Shown one piece after another: positions 11,740 to 22,200 of a stretch of 64,000 bases of DNA (within the stretch, counting starts at the first letter, position 1; every line of letters begins with the position of its first letter). Below the pieces are notes generated by a model. That model did no database searches. It saw nothing but the letters and a program-made list of their open reading frames with translations, and had not been told where the DNA came from. Source of the DNA: Acorus gramineus (Eukaryota > Streptophyta > Magnoliopsida > Acorales > Acoraceae). The DNA lies in assembly GCA_030737835.1 (NCBI GenBank), contig JAUJYN010000054.1:361757-425756 (forward strand), written 5' to 3'. Both the position numbers and the translations under genes were made by a program.

Positions 11740-11871
11740 CAAAATGATGGGCCCTTTTTTTAATCTGCCGACACGTGTACACCACATCCACTAACATTTT
11801 CTCATCCCCGTCGAGTATTCCCTCTCTCTTTCGTAAAAAATCGGCAAACCCTAGAAATGAAAAATTGGGCC
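11740..11871 (+). promoter_or_regulatory. Probable 5' leader region of the Harbinger transcript
   Basis: A pyrimidine-rich stretch with CTCATCCCC, CCTCTCTCTTTCG and AAACCCTAGAAATG is typical of plant 5' untranslated leaders. The solo LTR 11872-15089 interrupts it. The leader-like sequence resumes at 15090 with GCCGCCTCCGCCTCCG and reaches a possible splice donor (CGAG/GTAAGC) at 15255. Confidence 0.35.
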
Positions 11872-12852
11872 TGTTATATTTGTGTCACTTTTAGCCTGCT
11901 GGTAACCGTTAGAGCGTCCTGGCAGTTTTAAACATTTTTAGGGTTTTTGGTCGGAACCGCATAATTTCAGACTGTTAGCTATCGTCTGAGCTAGAGGACT
12001 CCGATTGGAAATCTGACTGCATATTTGGTGTCCTGGCGCCATTTTAGACCTCTCATGAAAATTTCATCGAATTCCGGAATCGTTTGCAAAAATTTCCCAG
12101 TTCCGGGGCGTATCCGGGTTTTTAAGTCGCGCTCTACTTAAAAGGAATTTAAAATCGAGTAGCACTATTCATCATCTTCCCGACTTGATCCCTCTCTCTC
12201 CCCTCCTCCGTTTTTCTTCCGTTTGAGCCCCCTCCACCCCTCAAAATCGAAAACCCAAAGCACGGGAAGTGTAGATCGGGTCCCGATCTACGCCCCGGTG
12301 CCTTCAAATCCGAATTCCGACGACTCTAGCCTCCCCGACCTCCCCTCTCTCTCCTCTGTTTCGAGCCAAATCGAGGGCCGTGATAGATCGGGGCGTGAGA
12401 AGGCTTTTGGGAAGGGTTTCGGCGCGTGGAGATCCACCGGACGCCTCTTCCTCCCCTCGGTAAGCCTCCTTTCCCTCTTTTTTCTTGTCTAGATGAATGC
12501 TAGGGGGGGGTTTTGTGTTTGGGGAGTGGTCGGCGGCAGTGGGGGTGATCGGAGGGTGGTCGGAGGTGGTTGGAGGTGGTCGGTGGTCAAGGGAGGGGTG
12601 GTGGTGGCGCTCGGGCAGTGGCAGGTCGTCCGGGCCAAACCGCAGCAGCAGCAGCAGCCCAGGCGGCGCGCAGGTCGGGTGCGCGCGGGCAGGCGCGCGT
12701 GCGTGCGCGGGCGTGCGTACGCGCGGCGTGCGCGCGAGTGCGCGCGGGCCTGGTGCAGGGTGCTGGTCGCGGCGGTGCGAGGCGTGCGAGCTGCTCGGGT
12801 GGTGCTGTGCGCGAGGGGCTGATGGCGAGCTGGTCTGGGCGCTGGTTTGGGC

Positions 12853-12985
12853 GCGCGCGGAGGTGCTGGCCGAGGTGCTGGACGCGCGAGGTGCGCGCGG
12901 AGGTGCTGGCCGAGGTGCTGGACGCGCGAGGTGCGCGCGGAGGTGCTGCCGGAGGTGCTGGACGCGCGAGGTGCGCGCGGAGGTG
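12853..12985 (+). repeat. 40-bp GC-rich tandem repeat, about 3.3 copies
   Basis: The unit begins GCGCGCGGAGGTGCTGGCCG and repeats with period 40 at 12853, 12893, 12933 and, partly, 12973. It lies in the GC-rich intron-like block of the LTR. Overlapping open frames of over 200 codons in several frames on both strands arise from the lack of stop codons in such sequence, not from genes. Confidence 0.85.
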
Positions 12986-13394
12986 CGGCGGAGGTGCGCG
13001 CGGGGCGAGGAGGCGTGCGCGAGGCGTGCGCGGGTCGCGGCAAGGCAGGGATGGTGTGCGCGGGGGCGAGGCGCCGCGCGCGGGGGCGTGCGGGGTGCTC
13101 GCGGGCCAGCGCACGGCGTGCGGGGCGCGTGCGGGCTGCCGCGGCTGGGCTCGGTGGACGCGCGGAGCCCCGGGCGGTGCGCGGAGTGCGCGGGCTGAGG
13201 CGCGGCGGCGCGTCCGGGCGGTCGGGTGGCCGTGCGGGTGGTGGCCGGCCGTGCGGGTAGTTGTCGGAGTGCTCGGGCTAGCGTGCGTGCGGGTCGTATG
13301 CACGTTTGCCCGAGTGTTGGGAGTTTAATTGTGGGTTTATGTATTTAATAATATTTGTGGATTTATACTTACCAAATAATACCCTGTCTTGCAG

Positions 13395-13430
13395 ATTTCG
13401 ACGGGCGGTCGCGCGACGACCCCGATACTG
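13395..13430 (+). other. Candidate conserved mini-exon of the L1 LTR transcript
   Basis: The segment is flanked by CTTGCAG on the left and GTGAGTGGGAC on the right, and it is 36 nt long. Equivalent segments occur in all complete copies: 21374-21410 (minus, 37 nt), 31579-31614, 48211-48246 and 54900-54935. All share GACGGRCGGTCRCGCG. Both splice-like borders are preserved in every copy although the flanking GC-rich block differs greatly. Splicing is inferred from sequence only. Confidence 0.5.
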
Positions 13431-13455
13431 GTGAGTGGGACAATCCAACCCAGTA

Positions 13456-13494
13456 GAGAGGTGTTATACGCACTTGGGCGTATACCGACCTCTC
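13456..13494 (+). other. Conserved RNA hairpin in the L1 LTR, with covariation
   Basis: GAGAGGTGTTATACGC pairs with GCGTATACCGACCTCTC around a short loop, giving two 7-bp stems with an internal bulge. Homologues lie at 21313-21351 (minus), 31639-31677, 48271-48309 and 54959-54997. In the last copy the outer stem is GGGAGG/CCTCCC instead of GAGAGG/CCTCTC, so both partners of one pair changed together, and inner pairs become G-U. The hairpin begins about 25 nt after the GTGAGTGGG donor. Confidence 0.7.
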
Positions 13495-15094
13495 CTGGGG
13501 CGACATGGATAAATATTACCTGCAAATAATATGTAATCCATGCTTGTGTGAATGATGTGTAGAATGCATGCTACCCTAGGCTTTTATGTTAGGGACTTGC
13601 ACCCGTAGGATATGCGTATGAGCCATGCAGCATGTCCCCTGATTTTCATGCTAGGAAACCCCGGCCTATGCATGCGTCCTACTAGTTTAATTATTAAATT
13701 AAATGCTGGTATCTGTTAGATCGCATGCCTTAGGATAATATTATAGGGAGGAGCCTTGCGAGGTCAACGCTGAGACCCGTGTTAGGGTACTCCGTGTTCC
13801 TTGTTTGGTTGTCGGGATGTCCTGTATCGGGACCTCGGGCTGCCCTCCCAAGGTTCTAGTCCCAATAATATTATATGTAATGATTGTATGATTGGTATAA
13901 TTATTAGTATAGTTGGTAGATATTATAGGGGAGGGGCCTTGCAAGGACAGCGGTGAGACCCGGGTTAGGGTACTCCGTGTTCCTTGTTTGGTTGTCGGGG
14001 TATCCTATAACGGGAACTCACGCCGCCCTTCCGAGTTTCTTTCCCCCAATGATATTCCAGCCTTACTGATTTTTGTACATGTTCCCGCATCTTGATGATG
14101 CACCTGGTTGAATTCAGAGGAATTCATGACATTTGAGTTGTAATGATATGTAGTTGGCGGATCCGAGTGGATCATATGCGTATGGATAGGCTGTTCTGTT
14201 CCCTGCGTTGGATTCGGTAGAGGCTACCCCCAGCGTTAGACAGGGCCTTCCTGACAGAGGGCTCCCATTAGTAGGCACCTCCTGATTTGGTTTCGGACTG
14301 TGCTGAATGTGGGAGTAGACCAGGCGGCCTACGGAGTGGAGGGAGAGACTATCGGTGGACCAAGGGTGACCAACAGCCTAGTCAGTCCCAAAATCCTATG
14401 TCACCCGTGGTAGGGTGAGGGTGAGGGTGTAGTGGGTTGGCGATGAGCGACCTGCTAGATTTGTGAATAGATGTTTCTCAGTCCCAATAGCCTATGTCAC
14501 CCATGGATGGGTGAGGGTGAGGGTGTGGTGGTTCGGCGAAGTACGAACCACTGGATTTGTGTTGTTATGTATTGATGGCTGGATAAAATAATGGAATTGT
14601 GGTAAATATTGTCTGTGATGCATGGGTTGTGCCGTTCACTGAGCGTGTGGCTCACCCCTCGCATATGTTTTTCCCCAGTTGCCACTGAGCCTGAGTTGGA
14701 GCCGGAGCAGTAGTAGGAGCTTTCCGAGGGATTTCTTCAGTAGCGGAGTAGCGCCACGTTTCCGCGAGTGCCAGAGGTTATCAGCATCCCTTCTTGACAG
14801 TATGTATTGTATTTCCGTGCTGAGCACGTGTTGTATATATTCAGTTGTTATTTGTATATATTGGCTCTCACAGGACAGATGATTGTGTATCGAGTCTGTA
14901 GAATGTTTATTCACAGATTCAGTCTTTTGCTTCCGCATTTGGTGTATATATCATGTCAGTCCCTTTTGTTGCATGTGTGTCATCCTAGTTGTCTGTGTAT
15001 GATATATATTATTGACCTCCTGTGTAGGCTTCTGATTTGATATATATACATTTGCCGCGTCCCTGGGTTGGCCGCCCTGGGGCGTGACAGGGCC

Positions 15095-17552
15095 GCCTCC
15101 GCCTCCGTCTCGTGAGATCCTTCCTTCCTGTGTTCGACGATCGGCCCTGCAATGAGGTTGTGGTGCGGGAAACGTGGGGAAGGCGGTGCATCAGTCGAAC
15201 GAGTGCATTCGGATTCAGCGGTTCTTTTTTGGATTTCCGTCGATTTTTTGCGAGGTAAGCATTGATTGAGCTCCGAAGAGGTAACCGTGTATGGGCTGTC
15301 GTACATTTCGTGATTTCCTCACTGATTGTAATTGTAAATTAGGAACCGGATATTTTAATTAATGATTTGTTGTTTCTGGAAGAAGTCCGCTTTAATTTGG
15401 ATGAAATGATGGTGGAGTAGGGTTTGGTTATCTTTGTAAATTCGATTGGGAAGAAAGAAAAGAAAAGAAGTTAATTATGTGAATTATTTATTAGTTCAAT
15501 GTCAATAACCGAGAACTTTTATCAATTTTGATAGACCTATCAATCCAATCCAAATGCTTTATGCCATCATTGAGTGCTCTGCGGCATCTGTAAAGATGGC
15601 ATCCTTCTTTTTTTGTTCCTTTTTTTTTCCGGTGTTGGAACTTTGAAGTAGAATTTCTTGATTGGATTTTAGGGTTTCGTTTGTTGTATCTTTTTTCAGG
15701 TGACATTATTGATTTGATCTTTTTTTTTGTTCGTGTTAAATTGTTGTATGTTGAAAGGGTGGGTTTTGATCTGATTATGTTTTGAAGGTTTTTTAATGTT
15801 TTGAAGGAGTCCATGCTTGCACAATTTTTTTATCAATACTGTCCAGTGCACCCAATCATCATTAAATCATTTTTTGGTGTTAACTAATCAAGTCACTTTC
15901 AGATATATGAGTACCTAGTAAAACATAGAGTAGGTCGCATGTATCTCCAACAGGGAGTCTATCTCATCTAAATATATTTACCACTGGTAATTAAAACTGG
16001 ACTATTCAAGTAGAACAATTCATGTTTTTTACGTGAATCATTGGTCAATTTTAGTAGATCTTCTGGAATGCAGGATTTATGTTTTTGAATGTAAGTTGGT
16101 ATGGGTACAACTTTGATTAACTTGTACACCATTTAGTTTATGTATATGTGTATAGTGTATATGTATGAATAATGAAGATTATTATTCAATTATTGGAATG
16201 TTGTATTGTTTAAATATGAATAATTATTTTTATGTTCTTAGAAATTGATGGTCTGAAATATGAAGTCTGTAATTTCTAGTACTCCATAACAGTTAGTCTA
16301 GCAACCCAGCTGTTAACCTCTCATAATATTTGTGGTAGGTTGCAATTATTATATTATTGCAAGTAAACCTTCAATAAGTGTCTTTCATAGGTTTTGCATT
16401 AGTAATGCCAACAAACTTAATAGGCTGAGCAATGTATGTTAGTTTGTCTGAGGTATGCTGATTTATATTCCATGTTTTATCTAACTTTAAATGTCATGTT
16501 AACATGTTTCTTACAAAGGTTTCAAGTGTATATGAAAAAATAAATTTTATTCAATATCCCAGTGTCTATAAATATAAAACACATAACCTATTTGCCTATA
16601 TATTTTACATTTGAGTCTATTATAAGTTACATGCAAATATATACGACCATTTATCAGTAATTCAATGTAATTGGGCGATGTGTGGGGTTGGCTATATGTA
16701 TTTGGTTGACTATACAGATATTGCACCCAAAACTTAAGTTTATATTGATTTTAAATTTGATATCCACAATATTATTTCATTACTATCCGGTCAGTGCATC
16801 CAGTTTTAATAGAAACATAAACATTGTAAAACTCCTACTTGAGGAGTATCTAGTCGTGCATTTGGTGTATAGGGGTTATTAGGTGTTTCCCATTGAATCA
16901 TTGTTTCATGTCTTCTCATGGACTGGCTCATCTACAACCATATGTATTATTAAAATTACATATTAGAAATGCATACTTAAGTAAACATTACAAAGATGGA
17001 GTCTATCTCATTTAATTTTATTTAATACTAGTAATTTTACATATATGATTGGTTTATGTTAAGGGTGAAATCTGATGTTAATGACCAATGACTATATTTT
17101 TTGTTATATGCTTATTTTTAGTGTTATTATGTGTTCAATTTTTAGCATAATGCCCCCTAACTCAACCTTCATGCTTTACATTATTTTTCATATATGTTGC
17201 AACTATGTCATGATAAATGAATGATTCATAGAAACCTTCTACACCCATTGGTGCATCCCAATCTTGCGTATAACTAACCCTAACATATAACCGAGTATAT
17301 ATTGATGTTTACACATCAGTTACATACGTTAATTCATGTACCTCAGATCAATGGCCAAATAATATATTTATGTGTTCATGTGGGTTAGTCTTATTCGCAA
17401 TCATATAGATGTCAATGACCAATGAATATGTGTGTGTGTGTGTGTGTTCATGTGAGTTAGTCTTTTTCGCATTCATATAGATGTCAATGACCAATGAATT
17501 TATGTATGTTCTTGAAGCTTTTAATTCATTCCATGGTGTCCAATGTGTCTAG
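15095..17552 (+). other. Harbinger 5' region, intron-like, no gene
   Basis: After the leader remnant and a possible donor at 15255 the sequence is AT-rich and T-rich, as in a plant intron, up to the first coding exon. I see no RNA gene or other element. Scattered open frames of 60-110 codons lack any recognisable domain. Confidence 0.5.
17371..17510. repeat. Tandem duplication with TG microsatellite
   Basis: A unit of about 75-80 bp (TTCATGTGGGTTAGTC ... GATGTCAATGACCAATGAAT) occurs twice in tandem, separated by a (TG)n run of about ten repeats near 17428-17447. It lies just upstream of the Harbinger first gene and may alter its leader. Confidence 0.75.
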
Positions 17553-18696
17553 ATGTCAAAGATGAGCCAGTTTCCCCTACGCATGGCATCCAATAAGAAT
17601 CGGATTGGAAACTGGACCAACCCGATGGATGCTTGTTTGGTGGGGTTGCTAGTAGATCAATTTCAACAGGGTAATTGCGTGAAGGGAGTCTTTCAAAACA
17701 GTTCTTGGAAGACTATCACTGCAACCTTGAACTATCGAATGGCTATGACTTTGGAAATGAGTCATTGCAAGAATCGTTGGAAAGTGTTGAAGCAAACCTA
17801 TCACCTATACCAAGAACTTAGCAACAAAACAGGATGGGGTTGGGATGATGCGAGGAAAATGGCTGTACCGGGAGATGCACAGGACTGGGATAGGGTCATA
17901 TCGGTATGTGCAATTGAGGATAGTTTAGTTTTGTCATGGTCATTTCATATTAGATATTAAATTAAAGTTATTCTCTGCTTATCCTGTGCAGAATAATACC
18001 AAGTTTGGGTTATGCCGGGACAAGCCTTTCATATGGTTCAAGGAATTCTCCATGATATGTGGGAACTCCACATCTAAGGGATTCCATGCCCATGCCTCCC
18101 TCATCAGTGAGGATGAGGATGACAATGACACTGAAGGAGACTCAATGGAGGCCCACAAAAATAGGTTCGATTCACTGCATATGGAGAGACCATCAGTGGA
18201 TGAGTACTTCACTCGAGGGAATACATGTGAGAACAGGTGGGGGACCAGCACACCAATAGAGATACCTGATGAAGGTGAACCAACTTGTAGGAGAAAGGGT
18301 AAACGTTCCATGTCTACCACTGCTTCTGACATGGGGGAGGATGATTTACAAATTCCAAAAAAACGATCATCTGGGTCTAGTAGGAAGGTGAAGAACTCAA
18401 TTGGTGCTGAAGGATACATGGCTGAGTTCATTGAAATTGGGAGGCGAAGGGTGGACGTTGCAAAAGAGTACTTGGAGAAGGATTATGAGGGGAAGTACAC
18501 TTTGGAGCAGGCAATCAAGTGTCTTGCGATGTTTAGGCAACTCAGTTCAGCTAGTAAGTTGGCTGCAGCTGAGGCTCTGAAGGATGAGGCGAACCGCACG
18601 ATTTTTATGGCATTCCCAGATGACTTGAAGATAGACTGGATTGAGAGACAAGGAGCAAACTACCAGCCACCACCATATGTTCCACATGCACCCTAG
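17553..18696 (+). CDS. Myb/SANT-like DNA-binding protein of PIF/Harbinger (ORF1)
   Basis: Two exons, 17553-17903 and 17992-18696, joined across a GT-AG intron in phase 0, give a 351-residue protein. Residues about 20-115 fit the Myb/SANT-like domain family seen in plant PIF elements: NWTNPMDACLVGLLVDQ, then W at NSSWKTI, CKNRWKVLK, and the GWGWDD patch. The middle is acidic and low complexity (SEDEDDNDTEGD), followed by a basic stretch (KKRSSGSSRKVK) that may be a nuclear signal. The C-terminal part is helical. In this superfamily ORF1 helps the transposase enter the nucleus and bind the ends. The frame is open throughout, so this copy looks functional. The start was chosen as the first ATG in the open frame; a second in-frame ATG three codons on is possible. 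Confidence 0.85.
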
Positions 18697-19226
18697 GATG
18701 GACCCAGTCATGACCCTCTATGGTTCCATTACTTGCATGTTATTTTGAGCCACCAACAGTAAGAAGGCTAACTACTTATTAATATGGATATGTAACTGCA
18801 GAAGACATTCCCATGTTTTTTTGTATAAACATGAATGCTTCTGATTGGGTACTGCAGAAAACACTCCTAATTTTGTAAGTATTTATAGCATGTGGATGCT
18901 TTGTCATAATCTGTAATGACATGTATTGGTGATGTGGTGTCATGGTCATTTCATGTGCAAATGTGACCTCTTATATCATCCGTTTAATATGAACAACTCA
19001 TTCCAGTTCTTATGAGATGATGTCTGATGTATGATTGTCATACGTTTACATAGTCATTGATCCATTCATTTCAAGTAATGCATCCATTATGAATGCATCT
19101 TCTTAATACGGATTGTCATTCGTCATGTTCTAAACCCATCTATGGTGGAGTTAATGGCCATCCACAATCCATTTATAACCCTCTTCCTTTGTTCTTATGT
19201 ATATGTGTTAATCTCTCATGTGACCA
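18697..19226 (+). other. Spacer between Harbinger ORF1 and transposase
   Basis: AT-rich sequence with no gene. It ends in CCAATGCAG at 19233, which could be a splice acceptor for a transcript that starts further upstream. Confidence 0.4.
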
Positions 19227-22200
19227 ATGCAGTCTATGGATTCCTCAACAAGGAAAAGACATCGGTCTAAATTTTTTAGGCAATTCTTTGAAGAGGATGA
19301 GGAATCAATGTTCTTGGAGATGGCCTATGTTCTTGACCATGTCAGATATAGGGTTGAAAGTCAATCATTGACAAGGCGACCTATGAGAACTGGACCACTG
19401 TCAGGCCATACATTCGTTCATGAGTTGCTCCAAGGACATGAGGCTAGGGCATATGAGAACCTCCGCATGGCTCCTCGATTGTTCTTGAAGCTGAGGGATG
19501 TCTTGATCAACAAGGGTCTCATGAAAGACACTACAAACCTCACTTGTACTGAACAACTTGCTATCTTCCTTCATGCTCTCGGCCATGGTGTGTCAAATAG
19601 GGTGTTATCGGAACGCTTTCACCATTCTGGGGAGACAATAAGTAGGCACTTCAATGCTGTCCTCAAAGCAGTAGTGTCCCTAAAAAGAGAGTACATCAAC
19701 CTTCCAAGCAATGATGTGCAAGTCCATCCTCATGTCAGGCACAACAAAATCTTTTACCCGTATTTTAAGGTGAGTTCATACAACAGAATATAACATGTTG
19801 TACTCCTACTCTTCCTTATTGTCACGCCCCAGGCGTCCCCGAGACGCGGCAAGTGTATATAAAATATCAGAATCTACACAGGAGGTCAATAATATATCAT
19901 ACACAAGCAACCAGAATGACACACAGACAACAAAAGCAGGGCTGACATGATATATACACCAAATGCGGAAGCTAAAGACTGAATCTGTAATCAAAACACA
20001 CTACAGACTCCATACACAATCACATGTCCTGTGAGAGCCAATATACATACAAGACATCCAAATACAACACAAACACGTGCCCAAGCACGGAAAATAATAC
20101 ATACTGGCACAAGGGATGCTGATAGTCTCAGAAACTCGCGGGACGTGGCGCTACTCTGCTACTGATGAAGTCCCTCGGGGAGCTCCTCCTCTGGATCCGA
20201 CTCAGATGACACTGAAGAAAAATATTATGCGAGGGGTGAGCCACACGCTCAGTGAACGGCACGACCCATGCATCACAGACAATATTGACCACAACCAGAT
20301 ATTCCTTATCATCCACAATCACATTACCATAGCCACAATTAACAACAATTCCTCAACTAGTGGGTCGCTAACGCCAACCCACTACACCCTCACCCTCAAT
20401 GGGTGACCAAGGATATTGGGACTAATCAACACAATCCAGTAGGTCGCTATCGCCAACCTACTACACCCTCACACTCACCCCTCAACAGGAGTGACATAGG
20501 ATATTGGGACTGACAATCATCCATAGAAAAATCCAGCGGGTCGCTCATCGCCAACCCACTACACCCTCACCCTCACCCTACAACGGGTGACAAAGGCTCT
20601 TGGGACTGACTAGGCTGTTGGTCACCCTTGGTCCACCGATAGTCTCTCCTCCACTCCGTAGGCCGCTTGGTTTTCACCCACAACTTCGGCCCAGTCCGAA
20701 ACCAAATCAGGAGGCGCCTACTGATGGGAACCCTTGGAAGGGACGACCTTTCTAACGCTGGGGCAGTCTCTACCGGATCCAACGAAGGGGACAGAACAGC
20801 CTATCCATCGCATATGATCCACTCGGATCCGCAGACAACACATCATAACAACACTACTGTTCTGAATTCCTCAGAACCCACCAGGGCGCATAACTACGAT
20901 GCGGGGAACATGCATAAGGTTATAACAGGGTGGAATATCGTTGGGGAAAGAAACTCGGGAGGGCAGCGTGAGTTCCCGTTATAGGACACCCCGACAACCA
21001 AACAAGGAACACGGTGTACCCTAACCCGGGTCTCACCGCTGTCCTCGCAAGGCCCCTCCCCTATAATATTCACTATAACATGCAATTTAACAAAAATACT
21101 AGCATTTAATTTAATAAATAAACTAGTAGGGGGCATGCATCGGTCGGGCTTCCTAACATGGAACCAGGGGACATGCTGCATGGCTCATACACATATCCTA
21201 AGGGTGCAAGTCCCTAACATGCAAAGTCTAGGGTAACATGCATTCTACAATTAAATCATGCTCGCATGATATACATATTACACCGTATCAATATCTATCC
21301 ATGGTGCCCCAGGAGAGGTCGGTATACGCCCAAGTGCGTATAACACCTCTCTACTGGGTTGGATTGTCCCACTCACCAGAGATCTGGGTCGTCGCGCGAC
21401 CGTCCGTCCAGATCTGCAAGATAGACATTCAATATGGTGAGAACAATACATAAATACTCTAAAATACCCCAAACACACAAAACCCACAACTAAACACCTA
21501 ACACTCGGGCAAACGTGCATACGATCCGCACGCACGCTAACCCGAGCACTCCGGCTACCACTCGCACGGCCGGCAACCACCCGCACGGCCGCTCGACCGC
21601 CCGGGTGCACCGCCGCGCCTCAGCCAACGCACCCCGCGCACCGCCGAACCTCCCGGGTGCACCGCGCGCCCCCTGCGCCCCAGCGCAGCCGCCCGCCCGC
21701 ACCCCGCACGCCTCGCGCTGGCCCGCGAGCACCCCGCACGCCCCGCGCGCAGCGCCTCGCCCCGCGCGCACCACCTCGCCTCTACCCGCACACACCACGC
21801 GCGCACCGCCACCTCCGCCCCGCGCGCACTCCGCGCCCACCACCAGCTCCCACACCGCGCGCACGCCTTCCTCTGCCCAGCGCCCCGCGCGCACGCCCCA
21901 CAGCGGTGCCCAGCGCCCAGCGCCCCAGCGTCCAGCACCCTCGGCCAGCACCCGGTACCCGCGACCCAGCGCCCAGCGTTCTGCGCCCAGCACCCGGGAC
22001 CCTCACCCAGCGTCCACGCGCACGCACGCGCAACACGCGCCCAGAGCGCCTGGCAGCACGCGCCCAGCGCGCCTGCCAGCCTGCCCGCGTTGCCTGCCTG
22101 CGCGCGTCGCCGAGTGGCCCGAGCACTGCTCGCCTGCACGCCTGGGGCACTGCCTGCCTGATACCCGAGCGCCCCTGCCCTGTTCGCCTGCGGGCCCAGC

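Larger units (their letters stand above)
11872..15089 (+). mobile_element. Solo LTR, family L1, 3218 bp
   Basis: It starts TGTTATATTTGTGTCACTTT and ends GGGGCGTGACA, with GGGCC directly on both sides (11867-11871 and 15090-15094). Parts in order: upstream region with a TATA-like ACTTAAAAG box near 12136; leader with a 21-nt inverted repeat (12272-12292); splice donor CTCG/GTAAGC at 12460; GC-rich block with 40-bp tandem repeats; acceptor CTTGCAG at 13394; 36-nt candidate exon 13395-13430; hairpin 13456-13494; duplicated 180-bp GAGACCC block (13741-14060); G-rich repeats; terminal part. No internal retroelement region is attached. It sits in the leader of the Harbinger transcript. Confidence 0.9.

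Noticed and set aside
12223-12492. Frame beginning MSPLHPSKSKTQSTGSVDRV, also open in the copies at 30468 and 46904
   Set aside because: Similarity follows the nucleotide conservation of the LTR leader, the start codon is not shared by all copies, and the conserved stretch includes the 21-nt inverted repeat. Kept as leader, not as a gene.
12489-13328. Long overlapping open frames (100-250 codons) rich in Arg, Ala, Pro and Gly on both strands
   Set aside because: They lie in the roughly 80% GC block of the solo LTR, where stop codons are rare in every frame. The same occurs at 21490-22700, 30650-31500, 47255-48194 and 54000-54950. Sequences are low complexity and not conserved as protein between copies.
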